Notes under the pieces: generated by a model | The model's database searches: none | The model's input: only the letters and a program-made list of their open reading frames with translations | What the model was told of the DNA's origin: nothing | In this document: piece by piece, positions 24,821 to 33,344 of the stretch | Numbering within the stretch: the stretch's first letter is position 1 | Layout: every line of letters starts with the position of its first letter | Translations under genes and position numbers: made by a program | Assembly (NCBI RefSeq): GCF_006438925.1 | Contig: NZ_RCZA01000007.1 | Span: 313,611-377,610 of the forward strand | Origin: Pseudomonas mandelii | GTDB lineage: Bacteria; Pseudomonadota; Gammaproteobacteria; Pseudomonadales; Pseudomonadaceae | DNA: 64,000 nt | Direction: 5' to 3'

Positions 24821-26140
24821 TTAGAGCACCATCGCCGCCACCCAGCCGAACGCCAGCAACGGAATGTTGTAGTGCAGGAAGGTCGGGACCACGGTGTCCC
24901 AGATGTGGTGATGCTGGCCGTCGATGTTCAGGCCCGAAGTCGGGCCGAGGGTCGAGTCCGACGCCGGCGAACCGGCATCGCCCAGCGCGCCGGCAGTCCC
25001 GACGATGCACACGATCGCGATCGGGCTAAAGCCCAGTTGCACGCACAACGGCACAAAAATCGCTGCCAGGATCGGTACAGTGGAAAACGACGAACCGATG
25101 CCCATGGTCACCAACAGGCCGACCAACAACATCAGCAACGCGCCAATGCCTTTGCTGTGGCCGATCCACGAAGCCGAGGCTTCGACCAGTGTCTGCACCT
25201 CGCCGGTGGCTTTCATCACCTCGGCAAAACCGGACGCGGCGATCATGATGAAACCGATCATCGCCATCATCTTCATGCCTTCGGTGAACAGGTCGTCGGT
25301 TTCACGCCACTTCACGATCCCCGACACCGAAAAAATCAGAAAGCCTGCCAGCGCACCAATAATCATCGAGTCCAACAACAGCTGAATGATGAACGCCACC
25401 GCGATGGCCAGACCGGCGACCATCAGGCTCAGCGGGTTGTACTGCACCGCGACCTGTTCGACTTGCTCGATCTTTTCCAGATCGTAAACCCGCTTCTTGC
25501 GGTAGCTGACGAACGCTGCCACGAGCCCGACGACCATGCCCAAGGCCGGAATCCCCATGGCATGGGTGACGTTGATGCCGCTGATGTCCACCCCGCTACG
25601 GGCAACGTTGGCCAGCAGGATTTCATTCAGGAAGATGTTGCCGAAGCCCACGGGCAAGAACATGTACGGCGTAATCAGGCCGAAGGTCATGACGCAGGCA
25701 ATCAGTCGGCGGTCCAGCTGCAACTTGGTCAGCACATATAATAGTGGCGGCACCAGCAGCGGAATAAAGGCGATATGTATCGGCAGAATGTTCTGGGACG
25801 CGATGGCCACCACCCACAGCAAACCGATCAACAGCCATTTGACCTGACCGCCGCCGCTGGCGTGCTGGCGGTCGACCATCAGCAAGGCTTTGTCTGCCAG
25901 CGCGTGTGCCAGGCCGGACTTGGCAATGGCCACGGCGAAAGCGCCGAGCAATGCGTAGGACAACGCGACCGTCGCGCCGCCACCGAGGCCACTGTTGAAG
26001 GCTTTGAGTGTCGCGTCGATGCCCAGGCCACCGGTCAAACCACCCACCAGGGCACCCACGATCAGCGCGATTACGACGTGCACGCGGGACAGGCTAAGGA
26101 TCAGCATGACGCCGACCGCGGCAATTACAGCATTAATCAT
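24821..26140 (-). CDS. Na+/H+ antiporter family protein (ion transporter superfamily)
   Basis: 439 residues from MINAVIAAVGVMLIL, chosen because GAGGTAACG precedes the ATG. The protein is highly hydrophobic, with 11–12 membrane segments. GIGSSFSTVPILAAIFVPL and GDAGSPASDSTLGPTSGLN are the conserved discontinuous loops of the NhaC-like/YuiF group in the ion transporter superfamily. The substrate may be Na+/H+ or an organic anion. Monocistronic, next to the chemoreceptor but with its own leader. Confidence 0.85.
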   Translation of the reverse strand: MINAVIAAVGVMLILSLSRVHVVIALIVGALVGGLTGGLGIDATLKAFNSGLGGGATVALSYALLGAFAVAIAKSGLAHALADKALLMVDRQHASGGGQVKWLLIGLLWVVAIASQNILPIHIAFIPLLVPPLLYVLTKLQLDRRLIACVMTFGLITPYMFLPVGFGNIFLNEILLANVARSGVDISGINVTHAMGIPALGMVVGLVAAFVSYRKKRVYDLEKIEQVEQVAVQYNPLSLMVAGLAIAVAFIIQLLLDSMIIGALAGFLIFSVSGIVKWRETDDLFTEGMKMMAMIGFIMIAASGFAEVMKATGEVQTLVEASASWIGHSKGIGALLMLLVGLLVTMGIGSSFSTVPILAAIFVPLCVQLGFSPIAIVCIVGTAGALGDAGSPASDSTLGPTSGLNIDGQHHHIWDTVVPTFLHYNIPLLAFGWVAAMVL

Positions 26141-26277
26141 CGTTACCTCAAGGCAAACGGAAAGAGTCCGGCCGGCAGTCTGCAAAGAGCCGCCAGCGGA
26201 TTAAATGAGAGGGTTTTATTAGAGGGCGCGCACTGTGCCGGACCGCTGCCACCTTGTCAAAGCCAACACCCATCCCA

Positions 26278-26367
26278 GTAGGAGCTGCCGAAGGCTGCGA
26301 TCTTTTGATCTTCCGGCGCCATCAAGAACGTAAAGATCAAAAGATCGCAGCCTTCGGCAGCTCCTAC
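26278..26367. repeat. Family A inverted repeat
   Basis: Perfect 35-base arms (26278–26312 and 26333–26367), GTAGGAGCTGCCGAAGGCTG to TCTTTTGATCTT. The 325-base divergent gap 26141–26465 otherwise contains only leader sequence. Confidence 0.92.
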
Positions 26368-26465
26368 GGGGTGAGAGTCGATATTCAGACAACTGCATAA
26401 AGAAAGCCGAATCGCGGCCGCTACAGTGCAAAGTCTCAGATATTTATCGAATAAAGGACGTCTCC

Positions 26466-28613
26466 ATGTCGCTCAGACAACTTTCCATTCAATGGAAAAT
26501 CACCCTGCTGGCCGGGCTGTGCCTGGCCGGCATCGTGACCCTGCTGGTGGGTCTTTCGCTGTATCGCATGGAGCACAGCTCCGAGATGGTGAAAGCCTCC
26601 AGCATGGAGATGCTCACCGAAGCGGCCCAGGCCCGGATCGAATCCCAGGGTGAAAACCAGGCGCTGGGGATTCGCCAGCAGTTCATGGATGCCTATCAAT
26701 ATGGCCACGGCTTTTCGCGTCAGGTGCTGTTCCTGCGCGACCAGGCCGAGAAGCGCTTCCTCGATGCCTTTGACCTGCGTGAAGACCTGACGCGTCAGGT
26801 CAAGTCAGCCCTGCAAGCCAACCCGGAACTGCTCGGCCTCTCGCTGGTGTTCGAAGCCAACGCGCTGGACGGCAAGGACGATCTGTTCGCCGGCCAGGCC
26901 GAGCTGGGCAGCAACGACAAGGGCCGTTTTGCCCTGTACTGGTCGCAACCTGTGCCTGGCAAGGTGACGTCGATGGCGCTACCGGAAAGCGACATGGCCG
27001 ACACCAGCACCGGCCCCAGCGGCGAACCGGCCAACGCCTGGTTCACCTGCCCGCGCACGACCCTCAAGCCCTGCGTGATCGAACCCTACTTCTACGTGAT
27101 CGACGGCCAGAACGTGCTGATGACCAGCATCGTTTTCCCGTTGATGGTCAATGGCAAAGTCATCGCTTCGCTGTCGGTGGACATCAACCTCAACAGCCTG
27201 CAAGCCGTCAGCCAAGGTGCGAGCAAGAAGCTCTATGACGGCCAGACCAACGTCAGCATCATCAGCCCGGTCGGTTTGCTGGCCGGTTACAGCCCGGACG
27301 CCAGCAAACTCAGCCAGCGCCTGGACACTGTGGACAAAACCAACGGTGCCGAGCTGATCCGCATGCTCGCCGCCAGCAGCAAGACCGAAAGCCTGCACAA
27401 CAATCAACAGCTCAAAGTGCTGTCGCCGTTCCAACCGATTCCCGGTGGCAAGTCCTGGGGCGTGTTGCTCGAGGTGCCGGAGAAAGTCTTGGTCGGCCCC
27501 GCCGAAGCGTTGAAAAAGCAACTCGATGAAAGCAACACCGCCGACACCCTGGTCGAACTCGGCCTGGGTGTGCTGGCCGCGTTGATTGGCCTGTTGCTGG
27601 TGTGGCTGATGGCCCGCAGCGTGACCAGGCCGATCCTGGGTGTGGCGCACATGCTCGAAGACATTGCCAGCGGCGAAGGCGATCTGACCCGCCGCCTGGC
27701 CTACGACAAAAAGGACGAACTCGGCCAATTGGCCGGCTGGTTCAACCGCTTCCTCGACAAGCTGCAACCGATCATTGCCGAGGTCAAACGCTCGGTGCAG
27801 GACGCGCGCAGCACGGCGGATCAGTCGTCCGCCATCGCCACCCAGACCAGCGCCGGCATGGAGCAGCAATACCGTCAGGTGGATCAGGTCGCTACCGCTT
27901 CCCACGAAATGAGCGCCACCGCTCAAGACGTCGCGCGCAGTGCAGCACAAGCGGCACAGGCGGCGCGGGATGCCGATCAGGCCACCCGTCGCGGTTTGAC
28001 CGTGATCGACCGCACCACCACCAGCATCGACAACCTCGCCGCCGACATGAGCGCGGCGATGGTCCAGGTCGAAGGCCTGGCGGCCAATAGCGAGAAGATC
28101 GGTTCGGTGCTGGAAGTCATTCGGGCCATCGCCGAACAGACCAACCTGCTGGCGCTCAACGCCGCCATCGAGGCCGCTCGTGCCGGTGAAGCCGGGCGCG
28201 GTTTTGCCGTGGTGGCCGATGAAGTGCGCAACCTGGCACGCCGGACCCAGGAGTCTGTCGAAGAAACCCGTCTGGTGATTGAGCAGTTGCAGAGCGGCAC
28301 TCAGGACGTGGTCGGTTCGATGAACAGTAGCCATCGTCAGGCTCAGGGCAGTGTCGAACAGGTGGGTCAGGCGGTGACGGCTCTGCGGCAGATTGGTGAG
28401 GCGGTGACGGTAATCAGCGACATGAACCTGCAGATCGCCAGTGCTGCGGAAGAGCAAAGCGCCGTGGCCGAGGAGATCAACAACAACGTGGCGACGATTC
28501 GGGATGTGACGGAGTCGCTGTCGGGGCAGGCGAATGAATCGGCGCGGGTGAGTCAGTCGCTCAATAGCCTGGCGAATCAGCAGCAGAGTTTGATGGATCA
28601 GTTTCGCGTGTAA
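26466..28613 (+). CDS. Methyl-accepting chemotaxis protein with double Cache domain
   Basis: 715 residues. The first membrane helix (about 12–32) is followed by a periplasmic region of about 320 residues (35–355) fitting a dCache sensor. A second helix (about 360–385, LVELGLGVLAALIGLLLVWL), a HAMP domain and the signalling domain follow. The tip IAEQTNLLALNAAIEAARAG is intact, and no CheR-tethering pentapeptide is seen at the end (MDQFRV). Long dCache receptors of this type often sense amino acids or polyamines; the ligand is not determined. Monocistronic. Confidence 0.93.
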   Translation: MSLRQLSIQWKITLLAGLCLAGIVTLLVGLSLYRMEHSSEMVKASSMEMLTEAAQARIESQGENQALGIRQQFMDAYQYGHGFSRQVLFLRDQAEKRFLDAFDLREDLTRQVKSALQANPELLGLSLVFEANALDGKDDLFAGQAELGSNDKGRFALYWSQPVPGKVTSMALPESDMADTSTGPSGEPANAWFTCPRTTLKPCVIEPYFYVIDGQNVLMTSIVFPLMVNGKVIASLSVDINLNSLQAVSQGASKKLYDGQTNVSIISPVGLLAGYSPDASKLSQRLDTVDKTNGAELIRMLAASSKTESLHNNQQLKVLSPFQPIPGGKSWGVLLEVPEKVLVGPAEALKKQLDESNTADTLVELGLGVLAALIGLLLVWLMARSVTRPILGVAHMLEDIASGEGDLTRRLAYDKKDELGQLAGWFNRFLDKLQPIIAEVKRSVQDARSTADQSSAIATQTSAGMEQQYRQVDQVATASHEMSATAQDVARSAAQAAQAARDADQATRRGLTVIDRTTTSIDNLAADMSAAMVQVEGLAANSEKIGSVLEVIRAIAEQTNLLALNAAIEAARAGEAGRGFAVVADEVRNLARRTQESVEETRLVIEQLQSGTQDVVGSMNSSHRQAQGSVEQVGQAVTALRQIGEAVTVISDMNLQIASAAEEQSAVAEEINNNVATIRDVTESLSGQANESARVSQSLNSLANQQQSLMDQFRV

Positions 28614-28642
28614 CCCAATTTCATTACCCACTGAAGATCCAA

Positions 28643-28731
28643 TGTGGGAGCGAGCTTGCTCGCGATAGCGATTTGTCAGTCACATTGATGTTGGATGTTC
28701 CGGCGCTATCGCGAGCAAGCTCGCTCCCACA
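28643..28731. repeat. Family B inverted repeat (REPIN)
   Basis: Perfect 28-base arms TGTGGGAGCGAGCTTGCTCG to CGATAGCG; centre contains CAGTCACATTGATGTTGGAT. Between convergent chemoreceptor and kinase genes. Confidence 0.93.
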
Positions 28732-28737
28732 GGTTAC

Positions 28738-30051
28738 TCAGCGTTTGGGTAATTCGATGACAACCCTCAACCCGCCCCACTCACTCTCCTCCAACCGCAA
28801 CACCCCGCCCCACGTATCGACGATGTCCCGCACAATTCCCAATCCCAACCCATGTCCTTCAGTTTGTTCATCCAGTCGCGTACCCCGGCCGAACACCTGA
28901 TCGCGCTGGTTTTCCGGAATCCCCGGCCCATCGTCTTCCACGCTTAACTCAAACCCTTCGGCGGTCTCGACCACGCTCAACCGAACCTCGGCGTCCGCCC
29001 ACTTGCAAGCGTTGTCCAGCAGGTTTCCGAGCAGTTCGAGCAAGTCCTCGCGATCCCAAGGCAGTTGTAAACCGGCCGGTGCACCGTAGCGGAGGCCCAG
29101 ATGCTCACCATGAATCATGTTCAACGTCGCCAGTAACCCCGGCAATTCAGCATCGCAATCAAACAACGCCCCCGGCAACGCATCGCCGGATAACCGTGCG
29201 CGATTGAGCTCGCGATTGAGTCGCTGCTGGACCTGTTCCAGCTGCGCCTTGATGACCTTGCGCAGTTCCGGCTGCGCATCGAGCTTCTCGCTTGAGGCCA
29301 GGCTCAACAACACCGCCAGCGGGGTTTTCAAGGCGTGACCGAGGTTGCCCAGCGCATTGCGCGAACGCTTGAGGCTGTCTTCGGTGTGCGCCAGCAAATG
29401 GTTGATCTGCGCCACCAGCGGTTCAAGCTCTACCGGCACCTGATCATCGAGTTGCGAGCGCTGGCCCTGCTGCAACTGGGCGATCTGCTCACGCGCCTTT
29501 TCCAGCGGGCGCAAGGCTCGGCGAACCGTAATCCGTTGCAGCAGCAGAATCAGCAGCAGTCCTGCCAGCCCAAGGCCCAATCCGACTTGCCGCATGCGCT
29601 GGAAACTCTCGCGCACCGGCGTGTAATCCTGGGCCACGCTGATGGAAATCGATTGGCCGAGCCGTCGATAGTCTGAACGCAGCACTAGTAATTGCTGGCC
29701 TTCCGGCCCCAATTGCAGGTTGCTGTGCAGGCCGGCATGGTCGAGACGCGGCAGTTCCTGATCCCACAGCGAACGGGAGCGCCAATGGCTGTCGGCAAAA
29801 TCGATGCGGAAGTAATGCCCGGAAAACGGTCGCTGATAGGCCGGCGACAGGTGCCGCTCATCCAGCTGCAAACCCTGCGGCCCACGTACCAACGCCACCA
29901 ACAGGTTTTCGCTGTCGTCGCGCAGCCCGGCTTCGAGGTAGCGCTGCAAACCCATTTCGAACAGCCACAGGCTGGTCTGCGCCAGCACCAGGCCGACGAT
30001 CACCATCACGCTGATCAGCCCCAGACTCAAGCGGCGCTGGATCGACCTCAT
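28738..30051 (-). CDS. Sensor histidine kinase of an OmpR-type two-component system
   Basis: 437 residues. Two membrane helices (about 10–32 and 162–182) flank a periplasmic domain of about 130 residues. A HAMP-like stretch, the dimerisation domain with LGHALKTPLAVLL (phospho-His) and an ATPase domain with LLGNLLDNACKWA (N box), DDGPGIP (G1) and GHGLGLGIV (G2) follow. ATG overlaps the regulator stop by four bases. The sensor has no obvious RExxE iron motif. The operon starts with two PepSY genes, so a cell-envelope or cation signal is plausible. Confidence 0.92.
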   Translation of the reverse strand: MRSIQRRLSLGLISVMVIVGLVLAQTSLWLFEMGLQRYLEAGLRDDSENLLVALVRGPQGLQLDERHLSPAYQRPFSGHYFRIDFADSHWRSRSLWDQELPRLDHAGLHSNLQLGPEGQQLLVLRSDYRRLGQSISISVAQDYTPVRESFQRMRQVGLGLGLAGLLLILLLQRITVRRALRPLEKAREQIAQLQQGQRSQLDDQVPVELEPLVAQINHLLAHTEDSLKRSRNALGNLGHALKTPLAVLLSLASSEKLDAQPELRKVIKAQLEQVQQRLNRELNRARLSGDALPGALFDCDAELPGLLATLNMIHGEHLGLRYGAPAGLQLPWDREDLLELLGNLLDNACKWADAEVRLSVVETAEGFELSVEDDGPGIPENQRDQVFGRGTRLDEQTEGHGLGLGIVRDIVDTWGGVLRLEESEWGGLRVVIELPKR

Positions 30052-30716
30052 TGGGCTTGCCCGCCGAACAGGTAACCCTGGCCGCGACGGGTTTCGATGA
30101 CGCTGCGCCCGAGTTTGCGCCGCAGGTGGTTGACGTGGACTTCGAGCACGTTGGAATCGCGCTCGGTTTCACCGTCGTAGAGGTGTTCGGCGAGGTGGCT
30201 TTTGGACAGGATCTGCTCGGGGTGCAGCATGAAATAACGCAACAGGCGAAATTCAGCGGCGGTGAGCTGGATGTCGGCGCCGTCGCGGGTCACGCATTGG
30301 CGGCCTTCGTCCAGGTGCAGTCCGGCAGCCTTGAGCGTCGGCTGGTTGGCATGACCATGGGAACGGCGCAACAGCGCCTGGACGCGCAAGTGCAGCTCTT
30401 CGGGGTGGAAGGGCTTGGTCAGGTAATCGTCGGCACCGGCCTTGAGACCTTCGATCCGTTCGGCCCAGGAATCACGGGCGGTGAGGATCAGCACTGGCGT
30501 CGACAGGTTAGCGGCCCGCCATTGCGTCAGCACGTCGAGCCCTGGCAAACCCGGCAGGCCGAGGTCGAGGATGATCAGGTCATAAGGCTCGCTGCTGCCC
30601 TGATACACCGCGTCGCGACCGTCGGCCAGCCAGTCCACGGCGTAACCCTGACGGTTGAGGCCGGCCATCAGTTCGTCGGCCAGCGGCACATGGTCTTCCA
30701 CCAGAAGCAAACGCAT
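30048..30716 (-). CDS. OmpR/PhoB family response regulator
   Basis: 222 residues. The receiver domain has acidic E7/D8 (LLVEDH), the phospho-acceptor in LIILDLGLPG (about D51), LTAR and the Lys in DYLTKPF. The C-terminal winged helix (LTAAEFRLLRYFMLHPEQIL, VNHLRRKLG) binds DNA. It lies third in a four-gene operon (PepSY–PepSY–regulator–kinase) with 3-base and -4-base spacing to its neighbours. The gene order and sequence recall the BqsRS/CarRS system of P. aeruginosa, but orthology is not proven. Confidence 0.93.
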   Translation of the reverse strand: MRLLLVEDHVPLADELMAGLNRQGYAVDWLADGRDAVYQGSSEPYDLIILDLGLPGLPGLDVLTQWRAANLSTPVLILTARDSWAERIEGLKAGADDYLTKPFHPEELHLRVQALLRRSHGHANQPTLKAAGLHLDEGRQCVTRDGADIQLTAAEFRLLRYFMLHPEQILSKSHLAEHLYDGETERDSNVLEVHVNHLRRKLGRSVIETRRGQGYLFGGQAQ

Positions 30717-30719
30717 CGA

Positions 30720-31043
30720 TCAATCTTCCTTGTCTTTCAGTAACTGGCCGGTGGTGGCGTCGAGGTCCAGTTCGCGGACCACGCCTTCGGTGGTCAGCAA
30801 CTCGACTTCATAAACATAGACGTCGTGTTTCTCTTCAAGCTCGGCTTCCAGCAATTTGGCCCCGGGATAGCGGTCCAGCGCCTGCTGCAACATCTGCTCC
30901 AGCGGCAGGATCACACCCTGTTGACGCAGGCGCAGGGCTTCGTCCTGGTCCAGGTCGCGGGCCATGGCCACCGAGCAAAAAGCCAGAAGCACCAGGGCCA
31001 TTCGACCTCTCGTGCACCGCTGTGAAAAAGAAAACACCTTCAT
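30720..31043 (-). CDS. PepSY domain-containing periplasmic protein
   Basis: 107 residues from MKVFSFSQRCTRGRMALVLL. A signal peptide ending around SVAMA precedes a single PepSY domain (ARDLDQDEALRLRQQGVILP to TGQLLKDKED). The start overlaps the stop of the upstream PepSY gene as TAATG. The two proteins share the plan LDxDEALRLR..G.I...E, so they look like tandem paralogues. PepSY domains can inhibit proteases or sense envelope conditions; function here is unknown. Confidence 0.85.
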   Translation of the reverse strand: MKVFSFSQRCTRGRMALVLLAFCSVAMARDLDQDEALRLRQQGVILPLEQMLQQALDRYPGAKLLEAELEEKHDVYVYEVELLTTEGVVRELDLDATTGQLLKDKED

Positions 31044-31351
31044 TACGTATCCTGATGATCCTTGAGAACCTGCCCGCTGACGGCGTCCAATTCCAGGTCC
31101 CACTCAATGCCCTGAGGGTCGCGCAATTCCACCTGATAGATGTACTTGCCGTACTCTTCTTCCAGCTCGGTTTCGGTGATCTTGGCGCCGGGATGTTTGG
31201 CCAGAGCGGTGGCGTTGAGCTTCTCGAAAGACACAATGGTACCAGCGTCGCGCAGCCTCAGGGCTTCGTCGGGACCGAGGTCGCGAGCGTGGGCGATGCT
31301 GGCGGTCATGCCGATGATGGACGCGGTGAACAGGGCAGTAAGGGTTTTCAT
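31043..31351 (-). CDS. PepSY domain-containing periplasmic protein
   Basis: 102 residues. A signal peptide (MKTLTALFTASIIGMTASIAHA) is followed by RDLGPDEALRLRDAGTIVSF and a PepSY domain ending in SGQVLKDHQDT. It is the first gene of the operon with the second PepSY protein, response regulator and kinase. The candidate regulatory repeats at 31396–31425 lie upstream. Confidence 0.87.
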   Translation of the reverse strand: MKTLTALFTASIIGMTASIAHARDLGPDEALRLRDAGTIVSFEKLNATALAKHPGAKITETELEEEYGKYIYQVELRDPQGIEWDLELDAVSGQVLKDHQDT

Positions 31352-31395
31352 GGGGGTGTCTCCGTATTTTTTTATGTGTTGCCTAGGGAGTGCAC

Positions 31396-31425
31396 CTTAA
31401 CGGGGCGAACTTAATTGAAACTGAA
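31396..31425 (-). promoter_or_regulatory. Candidate response-regulator binding repeats upstream of the PepSY operon
   Basis: On the minus strand the order is TTCAG-N6-TTAAG-N9-TTAAG. The first pair matches the TTAAG-N6-TTAAG form reported for BqsR with one mismatch. The distal end is about 75 bases upstream of the first PepSY start. Confidence 0.4.
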
Positions 31426-31472
31426 TTGCCATCATTGGGGATGGCAACACGACATCACCGCCCTGCACAAAA

Positions 31473-31550
31473 CCTGCTCGCGATTGCGGTGTATCAGTCG
31501 GTATTAATGCTGGCTGACCTACCGCAATCGCGAGCAGGCTCGCTCCCACA
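31473..31550. repeat. Family B repeat with a truncated left arm
   Basis: Left arm keeps only CCTGCTCGCGATTGCGGT; the right arm is complete to CGCTCCCACA. The centre holds ATCAGTCGGTATTAATGCTG, as in other family B elements. Confidence 0.85.
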
Positions 31551-31599
31551 TTGATTGTGCATGTCTATAATCCCCCGCTTGCCAGACATCGAGACCGGT

Positions 31600-32679
31600 A
31601 TGACCGCTATCCACATCAAGTTCCCCTCCTTAATCCTCAAGGCCGGCCCTCGCGCCTTGGCGCGCATCCGTGAAAACGGTTTGAGCGCCGCCGATGTCGG
31701 CACACTGCCGGGTGCCGCCGGTGGTCCCAAGGCGTTGGGGATTCAAGGTCTGGACCTGGCGTTGTTCGGTGAATGGCTGCCGGCGGCACCGCGGGAGCGC
31801 TCGTTGATCGGTGCCTCGGTGGGTTCCTGGCGCTTTGCCAGCGCGTGTCTGCCGGATGCCGCCGAAGGTATCCGCCGCCTCGGTCACCTCTACACCGAAC
31901 AGAACTTCGCCAAGGGCGTGACCATGGCGCAGATCAGCCAGAGCTCCCGGCGCATGCTCGATGAGCTGCTTGATGGCCGCGATGCCTCGATTCTGGACAA
32001 CGCTCATTACCGACTGAACATCATGGTGGTCAAAAGCCACGGCCTGCTGGCGGACGATCATCGCGGCCGACTGGGGCTGGGCCTGTCATCGGTGATCGCC
32101 GACAACCTGCGGGGCCGCGCGCGGCTGTCGCGACATTTCGAACGGCTGATCATTCACGATCCGCGCCTGGCACCGCCGGTCAATGCACTCAACGATTTCC
32201 CCTCGCGCTTCGTTACGCTGGAGGCCGGCAACCTGCGCCAGGCCTTGCTTGCGTCGGGCTCGATCCCGATGGTGATGGAAGGCGTGCGTGATTTGCCGGG
32301 GGCCGGTGCCGGGACGTTTCGCGATGGCGGTCTGCTGGACTATCACCTCGACCTGCCCTACAGCGGCAACGACATAGTGCTCTATCCGCATTTCACAGAC
32401 CGGGTGATTCCCGGCTGGTTCGACAAGACCCTGCCATGGCGCCGCGCGTGCCCTGCGCGCTTGCAGGATGTCTTGTTGCTGGCGCCGTCGAAGGATTACC
32501 TGGCGCGCCTGCCCTACGGCAAACTCCCGGACCGCAACGACTTCAAACGCTTCATGGGCGATGCCCCGAGCCGGCAGAAATACTGGCGCGCGACGATGGA
32601 TGAAAGCCGTCGTATGGGCGATGAGTTCCTCGAACTGGCTGCCAGCGGTCGCCTCGGGGAGCGCTTGCTGACCCTTTAG
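31600..32679 (+). CDS. Patatin-like phospholipase family protein
   Basis: 359 residues from MTAIHIKFPSLILKAG; a start 45 bases upstream is also open. The catalytic Ser lies in IGASVGSW (GxSxG form), and the catalytic Asp in FRDGGLLDYH (DGG). GAAGGPKALGIQGLD near the N-terminus fits the oxyanion-hole Gly-rich loop. The fold is that of a cytoplasmic Ser-Asp-dyad lipid acyl hydrolase. No signal peptide. Monocistronic; substrate unknown. Confidence 0.87.
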   Translation: MTAIHIKFPSLILKAGPRALARIRENGLSAADVGTLPGAAGGPKALGIQGLDLALFGEWLPAAPRERSLIGASVGSWRFASACLPDAAEGIRRLGHLYTEQNFAKGVTMAQISQSSRRMLDELLDGRDASILDNAHYRLNIMVVKSHGLLADDHRGRLGLGLSSVIADNLRGRARLSRHFERLIIHDPRLAPPVNALNDFPSRFVTLEAGNLRQALLASGSIPMVMEGVRDLPGAGAGTFRDGGLLDYHLDLPYSGNDIVLYPHFTDRVIPGWFDKTLPWRRACPARLQDVLLLAPSKDYLARLPYGKLPDRNDFKRFMGDAPSRQKYWRATMDESRRMGDEFLELAASGRLGERLLTL

Positions 32680-32773
32680 TCAGTGTTTTCCCGCAACGCC
32701 AAACGCAAACTGTTAAACTCGCCGCCTGCCCACATCGCCGCGGCGATCGCCACCTGACAGAGCTGAAATCACT

Positions 32774-33130
32774 GTGGAAATCTTCAAAGAATTTACCTTC
32801 GAATCCGCCCACCGCCTGCCCCACGTGCCGGAAGGCCACAAGTGCGGTCGCTTGCACGGTCACTCGTTCAAAGTGGCGATCCACCTGAGCGGCGACCTCG
32901 ATCCGCACACGGGCTGGATCCGCGATTTCTCGGAAATCAAGGCGATCTTCAAGCCGCTCTATGAACGCCTGGACCATAACTACCTGAACGACATTCCCGG
33001 TCTGGAAAACCCGACCAGTGAAGTGCTGGCCAAATTCATCTGGAAGGAATTGAAGCCTCTGCTGCCGGAACTCAGCGCGATCCGCATTCACGAGACGTGC
33101 ACCAGCGGCTGCATCTATCACGGCGAATAA
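32774..33130 (+). CDS. queD: 6-carboxytetrahydropterin synthase
   Basis: 118 residues with a GTG start. Converts dihydroneopterin triphosphate to 6-carboxytetrahydropterin, the second step toward queuosine and other 7-deazaguanines. Zinc ligands H13 (ESAHRL), H28 and H30 (LHGHSF) and the catalytic C24 (HKCGRL) are visible; HETCTSGCIY is the C-terminal hallmark. Length equals the family norm. queC lies 11 kb away; queE is not in the window. Confidence 0.95.
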   Translation: MEIFKEFTFESAHRLPHVPEGHKCGRLHGHSFKVAIHLSGDLDPHTGWIRDFSEIKAIFKPLYERLDHNYLNDIPGLENPTSEVLAKFIWKELKPLLPELSAIRIHETCTSGCIYHGE

Positions 33131-33156
33131 GCCGATCTAAAGGCCGATGAAAATTC

Positions 33157-33247
33157 CTGTGGGAGCGAGCCTGCTCGCGAAAGCCATCTATCAGTCGCCA
33201 AATGCATGACTGACACACCGCTTTCGCGAGCAGGCTCGCTCCCACAG
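33157..33247. repeat. Family B inverted repeat (REPIN)
   Basis: Perfect 28-base arms CTGTGGGAGCGAGCCTGCTC to GCGAAAGC; centre contains TATCAGTCGCCAAATGCATG. Confidence 0.92.
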
Positions 33248-33273
33248 TGAACTGCGTTTCGTCAGTGAATATA

Positions 33274-33301
33274 AAAACAGCCTTCAATGGCTGTTTTTTT
33301 A
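33274..33301 (+). terminator. Intrinsic terminator after queD
   Basis: Stem AAAACAGCC / GGCTGTTTT, loop TTCAAT, followed by a T tract. The site lies downstream of queD and its REPIN. Confidence 0.85.
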
Positions 33302-33344
33302 TGCCTATGCTTTTTGGCTCCCCCACGCCAAGAGGACACCCCCA

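Noticed and set aside
26395..26440. FliA promoter before the dCache chemoreceptor
   Set aside because: GCCGAATC is present but the upstream element is at 17 rather than 15 bases and does not match TCAA/TAAA.
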